This document shows positions 17,170 to 27,900 of a stretch of 64,000 nucleotides of DNA, piece by piece; position 1 is the first letter of the stretch; each line of letters opens with the position of its first letter. Where the stretch lies: positions 1,054,001-1,118,000 of the forward strand of contig CP143429.1 of the NCBI GenBank assembly GCA_039636775.1, read 5' to 3'. The position numbers and the translations under genes were made by a program. This stretch comes from Micrococcaceae bacterium Sec5.8. GTDB taxonomy: Bacteria > Actinomycetota > Actinomycetes > Actinomycetales > Micrococcaceae. The notes below the pieces were generated by a model. That model was not told the origin of the DNA, did no database searches, and saw only the letters and a list, made by a program, of their open reading frames with translations.

Positions 17170-17495
17170 CTAATGAGCGCCGCCGCTGCCACAAGAGGTG
17201 GTTCGAGGCCCTGCCTGGCCAATCGGCGGGCGTCGTCGGCACGCCCCCACGGCCAGTGATGCTCGGGACGGGGTGCCGGCGTGGTTCCGGACTGTGGGCG
17301 TTGGACGGGGCGGTTCGGCCCCCGTTTGCAAGGAATTCCGGCAGTTTCCGATGCCTGCCAGCAAACCCCTGACCCTGCCGTAAACCGTAAGGATGCCCGC
17401 AGGTGCAGTCCCCGCGGCCAGGCCCGTTGCCGGCTAAACCACGCCCTGACGAGTGGGGAGCGCCTTCCCCAAACGGGGCGATGCAAGGTGATTTT

Positions 17496-17559
17496 CGGGT
17501 AGTCCGCCGGAAGCGGCACGTAGCGGCCACGCGCAGGCGGCAACTCCGGCGGGTAGTCC
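17496..17559 (+). promoter_or_regulatory. Repeated CGGGTAGTCC elements upstream of the sugar transferase gene
   Basis: Two identical 10-mers at 17496-17505 and 17550-17559 are offset by 54 bp and lie 200-260 bp upstream of the first polysaccharide gene. A one-base variant is found on the minus strand at 38168-38177, upstream of the minus-strand gene at the other end of the locus. They are candidate binding sites for a shared regulator; this is inferred from recurrence only. Confidence 0.4.
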
Positions 17560-17758
17560 ACCCGGCCGAACACCATGACAGGGCCGGGAAGATAGGTGGA
17601 ATGTACTCGTGTGCCCCTCGTGCCCGGCCCATAAGTTTGCGATAGCAATCAGTCATTAATCGCTACGGCCACGAATTGGGTCTCGAAATGCGCACGTCAC
17701 TTCCTTCAGTTTTGCCTTCTGCCGGGGACGGCGTTGCCTTCCGCGCCTGGGTGCGCCC

Positions 17759-19297
17759 GTGACCGCCGTTCGTGACTCCGCCGCGGGTCCTGTCCTTGCC
17801 GCAGGCGCAGTCGGCTTCCCCCGGGTTGCAGCCTCACGGCCGCTGCAACACCGGGCACGTGTCGTCGGGGAGGGAACGCGTTGGAGCAACAAGTACCGCC
17901 GTGTGCTGGCTATCAACGATGTGTGCGTCATTTTCTCGGTTACCCTGACGGCCCAGGTAGCGAGGTTCGGGCTCGATGACGTCCAAGTGGCGGTGGGCAG
18001 GTTCAGCCTCGGATACTTCCAGGTCTCCCTCCTGATAGCGGTGGCCTGGATGGTGGCGCTCGGGACATACCGGACGCGCGACGCCCGAATCGTCGGAATC
18101 GGCGTTGACGAGTACAAACGGGTGGTGAGTGCCACCGTGGCACTGCTGGGCGTCCTCGCCATGCTGTGCCTTTTGTTCCAAGTGGACATCGCCCGTAGTT
18201 ACTTTGCCTTGGCCTTCCCCTTAGGAATGGCAGGCCTCATTGCCTCCCGATGGGCGCTTCGCCGCTGGCTCAGCCGACAGCGCACCAAGGGGCACTACCT
18301 TTCACAGGTTTTGGTGCTCGGAAAGCCCAAAGACGTGAGCTACGTCGTCAACCAGATTGAGAAGAAGTCCGGTGCCGCCTATCGCGTCGTCGGTGTCTGC
18401 TTGACCGGAAACCCCGGGATGAAATGGCTGAGCCTTGGGCGGCGCGCAGTTCCCGTTGTGCAGGAATCCGGGTCAATTGTGGACGCGGTCCGCGAGCTCG
18501 GCGCTGATGCAGTGATCGTGGCCGGCCCAGGCAAAGGCGGTGGCAAGTACATCCAGGAACTTGGCTGGCAATTGGAGGAGTCGTCCACCGAACTGATCCT
18601 CACCACCGGGCTGACCAACGTGGCGGGCCCCCGGATTCATGCACGTCCGGTCGAGGGCTTGCCACTCATGCACGTCGAGCTTCCGCAGTACACCGGGGCC
18701 CGCCACACCCTGAAGCGCGTCTTTGACGTCGTGGCTTCCGCCTCCGCCCTGCTCATTTTGCTTCCGGTCTTCCTGGCGCTGGCGATCCTGATCAAGCGCG
18801 ACAGCCCCGGCAAGGTGTTGTTCCGCCAGGAGCGTGTCGGCAAGGCCGGCAAGAAGTTCCTGATGGTCAAGTTCCGGTCCATGGTGGAATCCGCCGAGGA
18901 CGACCTCGCCGGGCTGCTGGATCAAAACGAGGGGTCCGGGGTGCTCTTCAAAATGCAGCACGACCCCCGGGTGACAGAGGTCGGTCGCTGGATGCGCAAA
19001 TACTCCCTGGATGAGCTCCCGCAATTTTGGAACATTCTCAAGGGGGATATGAGCCTGGTCGGACCCCGGCCACCGCTTCAGCGCGAGGTCGATGGCTACA
19101 AGAACCGGGCACACCGCCGGCTCTACATCAAGCCCGGACTCACGGGGATGTGGCAGACAAACGGCCGGTCGGAACTGAACTGGCAGGACAGCATCCGGCT
19201 GGACCTGTACTACGTCGAGAACTGGTCCCTGGCCGGGGACCTCATCATCATCTGGCGCACCGCGCTGCAGATGATCAAACCCGTCGGCGCTTACTGA
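17759..19297 (+). CDS. Polyprenyl glycosylphosphotransferase (initiating sugar-phosphate transferase)
   Basis: Transfers a sugar-1-phosphate from a nucleotide sugar to undecaprenyl phosphate, the first membrane step of repeat-unit assembly. The 512-residue protein has the WbaP/CpsE-like layout: several N-terminal membrane helices, a cytosolic Rossmann-like region (about 180-290), one membrane helix (about 325-345), and the C-terminal catalytic domain. Family motifs are [27 protein letters not shown] with the Asp-Glu pair, LVGPRPP and KPGLTGMWQ. The start is a GTG at 17759 without an obvious ribosome site, so a later start is possible. It opens the polysaccharide locus. The sugar donor cannot be read from the sequence. 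Confidence 0.93.
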   Translation: MTAVRDSAAGPVLAAGAVGFPRVAASRPLQHRARVVGEGTRWSNKYRRVLAINDVCVIFSVTLTAQVARFGLDDVQVAVGRFSLGYFQVSLLIAVAWMVALGTYRTRDARIVGIGVDEYKRVVSATVALLGVLAMLCLLFQVDIARSYFALAFPLGMAGLIASRWALRRWLSRQRTKGHYLSQVLVLGKPKDVSYVVNQIEKKSGAAYRVVGVCLTGNPGMKWLSLGRRAVPVVQESGSIVDAVRELGADAVIVAGPGKGGGKYIQELGWQLEESSTELILTTGLTNVAGPRIHARPVEGLPLMHVELPQYTGARHTLKRVFDVVASASALLILLPVFLALAILIKRDSPGKVLFRQERVGKAGKKFLMVKFRSMVESAEDDLAGLLDQNEGSGVLFKMQHDPRVTEVGRWMRKYSLDELPQFWNILKGDMSLVGPRPPLQREVDGYKNRAHRRLYIKPGLTGMWQTNGRSELNWQDSIRLDLYYVENWSLAGDLIIIWRTALQMIKPVGAY

Positions 19298-19354
19298 ACG
19301 GCCAGCACCGGCTCAAGCTCCCCACCGACAGCCCCAGGTAGTAAGGACACCCCA

Positions 19355-19810
19355 TTGAACACTCGCATTGGCTACGCAGCCGGAGCTTTCGACCTCTTCC
19401 ACGTCGGGCACCTCAATCTCCTGGCCCAGGCCCGGCAACGCTGTGACTTCCTCATCGCCGGCGTGGTCTCGGATGAGCTGCTGCTGGCGACCAAAGGCCG
19501 GGCGCCCGTTGTACCGCTGGCTGAACGGCTCGAAATCGTTCGGAACATCCGGTACGTGGACGAAGCGGTGGCCGAGGTCCATCCCAGCCGCCTCGACACC
19601 TGGCGGGACACCCCTTTTGACGTTTTCTTCAAGGGCGACGACTGGCGGGGCACGGAGAAAGGGATCTCGCTCGAACAACAACTCTCGAGTATCGGAGTGG
19701 AAGTCGTCTACTTCCCCTACACGATGCATACCTCCAGCACGGTTTTGCGCCGCGCGCTGGGACAGATTTTGGAGTCCGAACAAGGAAACACGACAGCAAA
19801 CTTCGCTTAG
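19355..19810 (+). CDS. TagD-like glycerol-3-phosphate cytidylyltransferase family protein
   Basis: A 151-residue nucleotidyltransferase of the cytidylyltransferase-like superfamily. It has the nucleotide-binding HVGH (16-19) within GAFDLFHVGHLNLL, and a second motif near HTSSTVLRRAL in the place of the family ISTT motif. TagD enzymes make CDP-glycerol from CTP and glycerol-3-phosphate; related proteins activate other phosphorylated alcohols or sugars, so the exact substrate is open. The start is a TTG at 19355 with TAAGGAC about eight bases upstream. It lies between the initiating transferase and a WecG/TagA glycosyltransferase, which suggests a phosphodiester-containing polymer. Confidence 0.85.
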   Translation: MNTRIGYAAGAFDLFHVGHLNLLAQARQRCDFLIAGVVSDELLLATKGRAPVVPLAERLEIVRNIRYVDEAVAEVHPSRLDTWRDTPFDVFFKGDDWRGTEKGISLEQQLSSIGVEVVYFPYTMHTSSTVLRRALGQILESEQGNTTANFA

Positions 19811-19847
19811 CTGCCTGGTTGCACATTTTCCGAGGGGGAAAATTTAC

Positions 19848-20651
19848 ATGGTCTCAACTTCACATTCCGGGCATGGCGGGGGTCTCCTGTCATCGACCCT
19901 GCGCGTGGACATCTTGGGCATCCGCATAAGCGCGGTGAATATGCCGCAGGCCCTGGACCGCCTGATTCGCCACATCGGCGATGGGCGTCGGGGCTACGTC
20001 TGCGTCACGGACGTCAACGCGTTGCTTCACGCACGCCGTGACCCGGAACTCCGCCGGATCTTTAACGCGTCCACTATGACTGTTCCGGACGGTGTGCCCC
20101 TGGTGTGGGCCGGCAAGAGCGCAGGTGCTGACTGGATGGGCCGGGTGTGCGGGCCTGACCTGATGCCGGCGCTCCTGAAGGCCGCCGCCGAGCGCGGATG
20201 GTCGTCGTACTTTTTGGGCGGTGCGCCACACGTCGCGGAAGAAATGATCGCAAATTTCAGCCGGACCATCCCCGGGCTCCAGGTTGCCGGATGCCAGTCC
20301 CCTCCCTTCCGCGAGCTAACTCCGGACGAGGAAACGGCTTTGACTCAGGAAATCAACGATTCGGGCGCCAAGATCGTCTGGGTCGGGCTGGGTGCACCCA
20401 AGCAGGAGAGCTGGATGGACCACTACCGCGGCCGCCTCAACGCGCCGCTGTTGATCGGCGTCGGTGGCGCTTTTGATATGCACGCCGGGCGAGTCAGCCG
20501 GGCGCCTCTCTGGATGCAGCGGAACGGCCTCGAATGGGCATTCCGCTTTGCGCAGGAACCCGGCCGCTTGTGGAAGCGCTACACCCGCAACGTCCCCGTC
20601 TTTGCTTTGGCGCTGTGCCGCAGTGCACCGAAGCTCGTGGAATCTACGTGA
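19848..20651 (+). CDS. WecG/TagA/CpsF family glycosyltransferase
   Basis: A GT26-type enzyme expected to add the second sugar (often a ManNAc-type residue) to the lipid-linked first sugar. The 267-residue protein has the conserved blocks VTDVNALLHARRDPELR, TVPDGVPLVW, SSYFLGGAP, VWVGLGAPKQESWM and GVGGAFDMHAG. The ATG at 19848 is chosen because GAGGGGGA lies just before it; the in-frame extension from 19368 overlaps the cytidylyltransferase gene in another frame and is spurious. Its stop overlaps the GTG of the flippase gene, indicating coupling. Confidence 0.93.
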   Translation: MVSTSHSGHGGGLLSSTLRVDILGIRISAVNMPQALDRLIRHIGDGRRGYVCVTDVNALLHARRDPELRRIFNASTMTVPDGVPLVWAGKSAGADWMGRVCGPDLMPALLKAAAERGWSSYFLGGAPHVAEEMIANFSRTIPGLQVAGCQSPPFRELTPDEETALTQEINDSGAKIVWVGLGAPKQESWMDHYRGRLNAPLLIGVGGAFDMHAGRVSRAPLWMQRNGLEWAFRFAQEPGRLWKRYTRNVPVFALALCRSAPKLVEST

Positions 20652-22009
20652 GAGTCATGACAAGAGCCGATGCTGCGCCCGGCCAGGTCAGAGGGCGCCG
20701 CGCCCGGTCGTGGCACGCCGGGGCGGTGAAACGAGTCGGCTGGGGGCTCGGAGACCAGGCCCTCAGCAGCATGACCAACTTCGCAGTTGGAATCCTCGTG
20801 GCCAGGTCCGTCAGCGTTTCGGATTTCGGCGCCTATGCACTGGCCTTCTCCGCCTACTGCTTCATCCTGGGGATCTCCAGGGCTCTTGCAACGGAACCCT
20901 TCGCCGTCAGGTTCGTCATTGGCGAGCCGGAGGACCTTCATCGGGCCCGGGCCGCTGTCACCGGAGTGGCTCTCCTGACCGGGGTTGCCTTTCTAGCGAT
21001 GGCATTGGTGCTCAGCCAGATGCTGACGGAGGAGTACCGGTCACTGGCTGTCTGCTTGGGTGTCAGCCTCCCGGGGCTGCTGGTTCAGGACAGCGTCCGC
21101 CAGATCCTCTTTGGGGCGGGGCGCGGACGGTCCGCCTTCAATAACGATCTGCTGTGGGCCGCACTCATGGCACCGGCCTTCGCTGGCGTTATCCTCTCCG
21201 GCAATGCCAACTCAGCCACGTTAATCCTTGCCTGGGGCGCCGCGGCTACCGTGGCTGCCATTGTCGGATGTTTCCAGTGCCGGGTGGTACCGGGAATCCG
21301 CCTGATCAATGCCTGGCTGAACTCCCAACGTGGGCTCTGGGCACCCTTCCTCGTTGAAGGCGTAGCCATCAATGGTGCCCAACAGATTGTGTTTTTCGCG
21401 ATTGGCGGCTTTGTCGGGCTCTCGGCAGTGGGCGAAATGAAATTGGCTCTTGTTCTGCTGGGTCCGGTCAACGTGTTGGTCCAGGGACTTGGTGTCGTCG
21501 CGGTGCCAGAGGCTGCCCGAGCCCTCGCCTTTGGACGCTCGCGATTTTTGCGCGTCACATCGGTGTTTTCCCTGGTCGTGGCGTGCGGGGCTCTCCTCTG
21601 GGGGCTCGCCGTCTTGCTTCTGCCGGCATCCTGGGGTGCCGGGCTCGTCGGGCGCGGCTGGTTGACGGCTTCAGTGCTGGTGCTTCCCCTGTTCCTCGTC
21701 CAGGTGTTCAACGGAGCAAAGACGGGCGCGGCTGTTGGTTTGCGCGGCATGGGAGCCGCCAAAAGAAGCATGTGGACCCGGATGGCGACCTCGTCTCTGG
21801 TTGTCATCCTCTCGGTCGCGGGGGCGGCCGTCGCGGGAGTTCAGGGGGCAGCCTGGGGGCTCGCCCTGGCTGCCGCTTTCAACGCGGTGCTCTGGTACCT
21901 GCAGTTCAGAAATGTCATGGCGCAGTATCCATTCAAGACTGCGAAGTCTGACTTTGCCCGCCGCACGGCGGGACGGTCTCAAGCCGGAGAGGTTGGGGGT
22001 CCCCGATGA
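20648..22009 (+). CDS. Wzx-like polysaccharide flippase
   Basis: A multi-pass membrane protein of the MATE/MOP flippase group, likely moving undecaprenyl-linked repeat units across the membrane. Starting from the GTG at 20648, which overlaps the previous stop as GTGA, it has 453 residues and about 12 hydrophobic segments separated by short loops. An alternative ATG lies at 20657. Its place between the glycosyltransferase and the Wzz-like and Wzy-like genes supports the role. Its stop overlaps the next start codon (ATGA). Confidence 0.85.
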   Translation: MRVMTRADAAPGQVRGRRARSWHAGAVKRVGWGLGDQALSSMTNFAVGILVARSVSVSDFGAYALAFSAYCFILGISRALATEPFAVRFVIGEPEDLHRARAAVTGVALLTGVAFLAMALVLSQMLTEEYRSLAVCLGVSLPGLLVQDSVRQILFGAGRGRSAFNNDLLWAALMAPAFAGVILSGNANSATLILAWGAAATVAAIVGCFQCRVVPGIRLINAWLNSQRGLWAPFLVEGVAINGAQQIVFFAIGGFVGLSAVGEMKLALVLLGPVNVLVQGLGVVAVPEAARALAFGRSRFLRVTSVFSLVVACGALLWGLAVLLLPASWGAGLVGRGWLTASVLVLPLFLVQVFNGAKTGAAVGLRGMGAAKRSMWTRMATSSLVVILSVAGAAVAGVQGAAWGLALAAAFNAVLWYLQFRNVMAQYPFKTAKSDFARRTAGRSQAGEVGGPR

Positions 22010-23595
22010 ACGAATCGTGGTCCGTTTGGCATGGAGCCAAGCAACTGCTCAGAATGCACTGGCATATCATCGTTGCCTTCACACTGATCGGTGGACTTGC
22101 CGGTGCGGGAATAGCGTTACGCAACCCCGTCACCTACACGGCGCGTGCAGAGCTGGTCACCGGAAATTACTCGCTTCCAGTGGAAGTTGCATCGCAACCG
22201 GCAATCGCCAAGGCGGGTGCACTTGGCCTGGAGCTGCCTGCTGAAACGCAGGCGCGCATCATAGCGAGCCCGACCATTGTGGACGTGGCCGCTCAAGCCT
22301 TACGTCTTGATGAACGGGGTTCGTCTTCGCTCCGGTCCAGCGTCAAGGCAACAGCAACAACAGATAATTCCTTCGCGGTCTCGGCGGTCGGGTCGACCCC
22401 GCAAGAAGCGTCGGAGAACGTCAATGCTGTCGCCGCCGCATTCCTGCAGTACCGGGCCGACATCGGCCGTGCTGACATGAGCATCCTCGCGGAGCGGGCT
22501 CACGCAGCCGCCAAGGACGCACTCGCCTCGGCGGCTTCGCTCGCCGATCCTCTTGCCAGCGCCCAGGCATCCAACGCCGGCTTCGCCGCGAGCATCCTCA
22601 CCAAAAAGGAAGGATTCGAACACGCAGCGATCAGTGCGGAATCGACAGCGGCTGCACTCGATGACGCTGTAAAGAACTTCAACGGCGGCGGTTCAGTGCT
22701 TCGCCCCGGCAGCTCAGCGAACGTGGATGCGTCACCCTCGATGCTGATGTTCATCCTCCTCGGGCTCGCTGTGGGCCTGCTGGGCGGCGTGGCTTTTGCT
22801 GTCGGTCGCCGGCAAATCAGCGACCGGATCATGGACCGTCGGGACATCGTGCGGGCCACCGGGCTCACTGAGATCTTCGAACTGGGCGGTCAACAGCGCA
22901 GCGGGGCCGGTGAGTTGGTGTTCCGTTCCGTGCAGAAGTCGACCACGATGCTCGGAATGTCCTCGGAGCAGGTGGCAGTCAGGCCGCTGACGCCCACTAC
23001 GCTCGGCGCAGCCGTGCTGCTGGACTTGGCAGCAGGTGGGCATGGGAGCCTGGGCTCCGTGGCGGTCGCCGCCCTCTCCAAGGAAACCGGGGCCGATATC
23101 GCCCATCTCCTTGGCATGAGGGAGAGTTACACACCTCTGTGTGCGCTGTCCGGTCGCGAGCTCGCAAGTGTCAACAGTGACATCGGATGTGAAGCGTCAG
23201 CCGTTTTCGGCACCACCCCGTCGCCAACCGGAACATACGATCTGCTGCTGCTGGCAACCGGTCCGCACCTCGAGGCCGGCGGAACCCACAACGGCCTGCC
23301 TGCGGGTTTCTCCGGTCCCACTGTCCTGACGGTGCAGCTGGGGAAGGACCGGGTCCAGAATCTGGAACGGGCCGTGGCTGAACTCAACGCGGCCAATCTG
23401 CCAGTTGTGGCAATCCTCGTTGCCGATCAGGCCAAGGGTGGAGGACGACAGCATCGTTCCGGCACCCGGTCAGGGTCCCTGAAAGCACGGAAAGCCGGCA
23501 CCGAGCGGACCGGTTCCAGCCGGGCCCTGCGCTCCGAGATGCCGACCGCCGAAACGGACCCTAAGTTGCCCACGACGGCGGGGACAAAGTCATGA
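22006..23595 (+). CDS. Wzz/YveK-like polysaccharide co-polymerase with a degenerate kinase-like domain
   Basis: Predicted to control chain length and couple polymerisation to export. The 529-residue protein has one membrane helix near residues 18-38, an extracytoplasmic domain with YTARAELVTGN and a coiled helical part (about 150-225), a second helix (about 245-265), and a cytosolic C-terminal region. That region resembles a BY-kinase fold: AAVLLDLAAGGHGSLGSVAV where Walker A is expected and YDLLLLATGP where Walker A'/B is expected. The P-loop lysine is missing and the tail has no tyrosine cluster, so it is probably inactive. Its start and stop overlap both neighbours (ATGA). Confidence 0.8.
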   Translation: MNESWSVWHGAKQLLRMHWHIIVAFTLIGGLAGAGIALRNPVTYTARAELVTGNYSLPVEVASQPAIAKAGALGLELPAETQARIIASPTIVDVAAQALRLDERGSSSLRSSVKATATTDNSFAVSAVGSTPQEASENVNAVAAAFLQYRADIGRADMSILAERAHAAAKDALASAASLADPLASAQASNAGFAASILTKKEGFEHAAISAESTAAALDDAVKNFNGGGSVLRPGSSANVDASPSMLMFILLGLAVGLLGGVAFAVGRRQISDRIMDRRDIVRATGLTEIFELGGQQRSGAGELVFRSVQKSTTMLGMSSEQVAVRPLTPTTLGAAVLLDLAAGGHGSLGSVAVAALSKETGADIAHLLGMRESYTPLCALSGRELASVNSDIGCEASAVFGTTPSPTGTYDLLLLATGPHLEAGGTHNGLPAGFSGPTVLTVQLGKDRVQNLERAVAELNAANLPVVAILVADQAKGGGRQHRSGTRSGSLKARKAGTERTGSSRALRSEMPTAETDPKLPTTAGTKS

Positions 23596-24974
23596 ATACG
23601 CTCCGGGCCGCAACCGGTCCAGGCCGAATCTTTGAAGGGAACTTCCCGGACGCTCCAGTACCTGAACCATGGGCCAGGGCCGGCCGGCTCACCAACGGGA
23701 CAGCCCTTATCGTGCTCGTTCTCGTCCTGGGACTGCTGCTGCTCACAGTGCAGCCCTGGTCCCGGGTGGACCCCGCCGTGGGGGGAGACAGCAGCAGCAG
23801 CAGCGCCCTCAAGGGGGCCGCGCTGATGCTGTGCGTCGTTGCCCTCCTTCTGGTGCTGCCGCCGAGGGCAGCACTGCGGATCCCGGCACCCCTGGCACTG
23901 TATCTGCTTTACGGCACGTACGTGGTGATCTCTTCAGCCTTCCAGCCGGACGCGCTGCAGGCCATGCTGCGCGGCACCCGGCTCGTTCTGGCTCTGATGG
24001 TGCCGGTTTTGCTCTGGTCAGTCGTGCGCGGGCGCTTCCAGCTCATTGTTTACGCAAACACGGTGGCTTACGCCGGCCTGGCACTAACAGTTGTTGCCGG
24101 AGTTTTCCTTTCGCCACAGTTGGCCTGGCAGGAGGGAAAGCCCTTCCAGTCGGCCCGTCTGGTGGGGGCTTTCCTGCCAATGATGGCTCCCCGGGTCGGG
24201 GAAATAGGCGCCGTACTGGTGGGCTTGACGGCGATCCTGTGGGCGCAGCGGAAGATTGGCCTCCCCGCCCTGATCCCCGCCATCGTTGTCGGAACTGCCC
24301 TCGTCGTCTTTAGCCACACGCGCACGGCGGCGCTGGCCTTGGTGCTGGGGCTCCTCGTCGCTTTCGGAGCTGCGATGAAGTCACCGGCCGGACGCCGCGG
24401 CCTCGCCTTAGTGGGGGGATCCCTCGCCCTGGCCCTGCCCTTCCTTCCCGGAATCATTGACTGGGCGATGCGGGGCCAGGACAGCGAGCAACTACAGAAG
24501 CTGAGCGGCCGCACCGCGGCGTGGGATTTCATCCTCAGCCGACCCTACGATCCGCAGCTGTTCTGGTTTGGCCACGGTTTGGGGGACAAGCGCATCCTCC
24601 TCCGCCGTGGACAGGGCGATATCAACGTGGTGCCGATTGACAACAGTTGGCTCGACAGTTTCTGGGAGACCGGGGCGGTGGGGGCCGCGCTCGTTGCGCT
24701 GGCTGTCCTAGCAGCGTCGGTGTACGCCCTCAGAACGCCCGGATATTCCGCCCGGACGTTCGCCGGGTTCCTCATGACGTACGTCCTGGTTGCCTCCGTC
24801 AACGAGAGCGGTCTCTGCGACTTCTCCTCGATGACGCTCCTGGTTCTCGTTGCAGTCCTGATCAGTGCAGTGGACAGGGCTGATAAGCGGGACCAATCTG
24901 CGGTCCGACAGGTCCGGCAGCCACAAATTAGCCATCGGTTGCGCCGGTCTTCCACGCAGCCCGAGACCATCTAA
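23592..24974 (+). CDS. O-antigen ligase/polymerase-like (Wzy-type) membrane protein
   Basis: A 460-residue protein with ten or more hydrophobic segments and a large extracytoplasmic loop (about 290-350) containing HGLGDK and DNSWLDSFWETG, the layout of Wzy polymerases and WaaL-type ligases. It is predicted to join repeat units into the polymer outside the membrane. Its start overlaps the stop of the Wzz-like gene. Wzy proteins are poorly conserved, so the call rests on topology, the loop features and gene order. Confidence 0.8.
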   Translation: MNTLRAATGPGRIFEGNFPDAPVPEPWARAGRLTNGTALIVLVLVLGLLLLTVQPWSRVDPAVGGDSSSSSALKGAALMLCVVALLLVLPPRAALRIPAPLALYLLYGTYVVISSAFQPDALQAMLRGTRLVLALMVPVLLWSVVRGRFQLIVYANTVAYAGLALTVVAGVFLSPQLAWQEGKPFQSARLVGAFLPMMAPRVGEIGAVLVGLTAILWAQRKIGLPALIPAIVVGTALVVFSHTRTAALALVLGLLVAFGAAMKSPAGRRGLALVGGSLALALPFLPGIIDWAMRGQDSEQLQKLSGRTAAWDFILSRPYDPQLFWFGHGLGDKRILLRRGQGDINVVPIDNSWLDSFWETGAVGAALVALAVLAASVYALRTPGYSARTFAGFLMTYVLVASVNESGLCDFSSMTLLVLVAVLISAVDRADKRDQSAVRQVRQPQISHRLRRSSTQPETI

Positions 24975-24986
24975 GAGAGGTACGCG

Positions 24987-27900
24987 ATGTACACAAGACA
25001 CATATTGCGCCCCGCCGGAGTTGTGGCAGCCCTGCTGCTGCTGCTGGGAGGACTTGTTTCGCCTGCTTTCGCACGGGAGACGGCGCTGTCAGCCACGAGC
25101 TCACCCATGTGGCAGACCAACAACACCGTCCGGGCTCTGGCCTACGCCAAGGGCAAAGTCTTTATCGGCGGCGAGTTCACCGCAGTACGGCCGCCTGGTG
25201 CAGCCGCGGGGACCCAGGAAACCTCCCGGACCTATCTGGCTGTCGTCGATGCCGCGTCCGGAAACCTGCTGTCCTTTGCGCCACAGCCCAACGGTAAGGT
25301 CTGGTCCCTGGCGGCGTCGGAGGACCAAAGCCGTGTTTACGTCGGCGGCGACTTTACCCAGATCGCGGGGCAGTCGCGGCAGCGGATCGCCGCCATTGAC
25401 ACCAACACCCTGACTCTGGTGTCGAACTTCCGGCCCAACGTGAGCTACCGCGTGGCTACGATCGCCGCGCAGGGTACAAAAGTCTTCTTTGGCGGGTCGT
25501 TCGGAGCCGTTTCAGGCGCCGTCCGGAACCGGCTGGCTGCTGTGCAGGCCAGCGACGGGGCCCTTCTGCCCTGGAACCCGAACGCAAACTTCGACGTCAA
25601 GGTGGTGCGCCCTGCGCCCGACGGAAGCAAGGTCTACGTGGGCGGTGCGTTCGACACACTCGGTGGACTTCCCTCCTGGGCCGTCGGCCTTGTAGACAGC
25701 GCGGAGGGTGCACTGCTGCCTTTCCCGGCAGCGACGGCGGTTCCGCCCAAGAGCGCCGGGTGCGTCTCGATTGTGCGTGACATCATCACGGACCAAAACA
25801 CCGTCTACTTCGCCAACTCCGGCGACGGCGGAGGCTGCTTTGACGGCACGTGGGCCGCGGACCTCACCAGCGGCGCGCTGAAGTGGAAGAACAACTGCCT
25901 CGGTGCCACGGAAGCAATCGCCCTCGTTGGAGGCTGGCTCTACAAGGGCTCGCATGCCCACGACTGCAGCAGCGAGGGAGACTTCCCCCAGGTTGGCAAC
26001 CGCTACTTGCTGGTACAGCGCCCCGACAACGGAAAGCTGGCTGGCTGGTACCCGCAGACAAATGCGGCGGGAGTGACCAAGGTTGGTCCTTTCGCCATGG
26101 CCACCGATGGCAAACAGCTCTGGGTTGGTGGAGATTTCACCACGGTCAACGGGGCCGTCCAGCAGGGCGTGACGAGGTTCCAGGCAGATCCGGAAACAGC
26201 CCCGACACGACCCTTGACTCCGTCGGCCTCAAGCACCCGCCCGGGCCAAGTCAAGGTCACCTTCAAGGCTACGACCGATAAGGACGATGAAAACCTGACC
26301 TACAACCTCTACCGGGCAGGAAGCACTCAGCCGATCCTGACGCAGGTCATCCGGTCCCGGTTCTGGGACATCCCGACGCTGACATTCATTGACAAGAATC
26401 TCACCCCGGGTACACAAGCGGCCTACCGGATCGAAGCATCCGACGGTACCGTCGCGGTCCAGTCCTACTGGACGCCGTATGTCACTGTTGCCTCACAGTC
26501 CGCAAGCTATCAGGACACCGTGAAGGGCGACGGCGCCGGCAGCTTCTGGCGCTTTGAGGAGACCAGCGGAACGACGGCGGCAGATTCCGCCGGCAGCAAC
26601 ACCGGAACCTACCGGACCATGAACCTGGGCGGGCCCGGGATCCTGGCCAGCACCACGTCCGTTGATCTGACGGACAGCAACAGCAGCATGGCGAGCAGCG
26701 TGTCCCAGACCGGTCCGCAGACCTTCTCCCTGGAATCCTGGATCAAGACCACCACCACCTCCGGCGGACGGATCGTCGGCTTCGGTAACAGCCAGGCGGA
26801 CCAGAGTGGCAGTTACGACCGCCACATCTTCATGCAGAACGACGGCAGGGTGGTCTTCGGTGTATGGACCGGCTCAGCCACGACGGTCACCAGCGGCTCC
26901 GCACTTAACGACGGGAAATGGCATCACGTCGTCGCCACCATGGTGCCGGGGCGTTCCGAACTGTTCGTGGACGGCGTCAGTCAAGGCACCAATACCCCGG
27001 CGGCTGCGCAGGGATACGCTGGTTACTGGCGGGTGGGAGCGGACAACCTCAACGGCTGGCCGAATCAGCCCGCATCGCGTGCCATGGTGGGCAGCGTTGA
27101 CGAAGTGGCCGTCTACCCGATCCAGCTGACCTCCTCGGACGTCCAGTGGCACTACAACCTCGGCAGCGCCAATCAGGCCCCGGTTGCTTCCTTCAGCCAA
27201 GCGTGCACGGGGCTAAGCTGCGGGTTCGATGCCTCCGCCTCATCCGATCCCGACGGCACTGTTTCGGAAATGGCGTGGGATTTCGGCGACGGACAGACCG
27301 ACGTCGGCACCACGCCGTCGCACGCGTACGCAACAGCCGGGACCTTTCAGGTCCGGCTGACCGTGACCGACAACCTTGGCTCGAGCAGCAGCGTCACGCA
27401 ACCGGTCACAGTCACGGCTCCGAACGAAGCGCCGGTGGCTGCGCTGACCGCCTCGTGCGATGCGCTCAGTTGTGCCTTTGACGCGTCGACCTCGTCGGAT
27501 CCGGACGGAAGTGTCACCTCGTGGCAGTGGGACTTTGGCGACGGGGCGACGGGCACCGGCAAGACCGTGACCCATGCCTACACCACGGCTGGGAGCTATG
27601 ACGTCAAGCTCACGGTGACCGATGACAAGGGCGCTACAGCCGAAGCAACCCGGGGCGTCACTCCCGAGGCCGCTCCCGCTGGTTCGGTGCTCGCCAAGGA
27701 CACTTTCGCCCGGGTTATCGCACAGGGTCTGGGCACGGCCGATACCGGGGGAGCCTGGACAGTGCTGGGTTCGGCCAGCCGGTATTCTGTTTCCGGCGGG
27801 GTCGGCAAGTGGATCATGCTGGGGCCGGGGAACGCGCCGGGCGCCTATCTGAAGAATGTCACGGCAACCGATACAGATCTCTCGTTCAAAGTCTCACTCG

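Larger units (their letters stand above)
17043..17758. other. Long non-coding gap upstream of the polysaccharide locus
   Basis: About 715 bp with no convincing gene; the open frames are short and lack ribosome sites. It contains a pair of 20-nt direct repeats, further GGTAG elements at 17065 and in CGGGTAGTCC at 17496 and 17550, and a 16-bp palindrome. A gap this long before the initiating transferase gene suggests a long leader or a control region. Confidence 0.7.
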
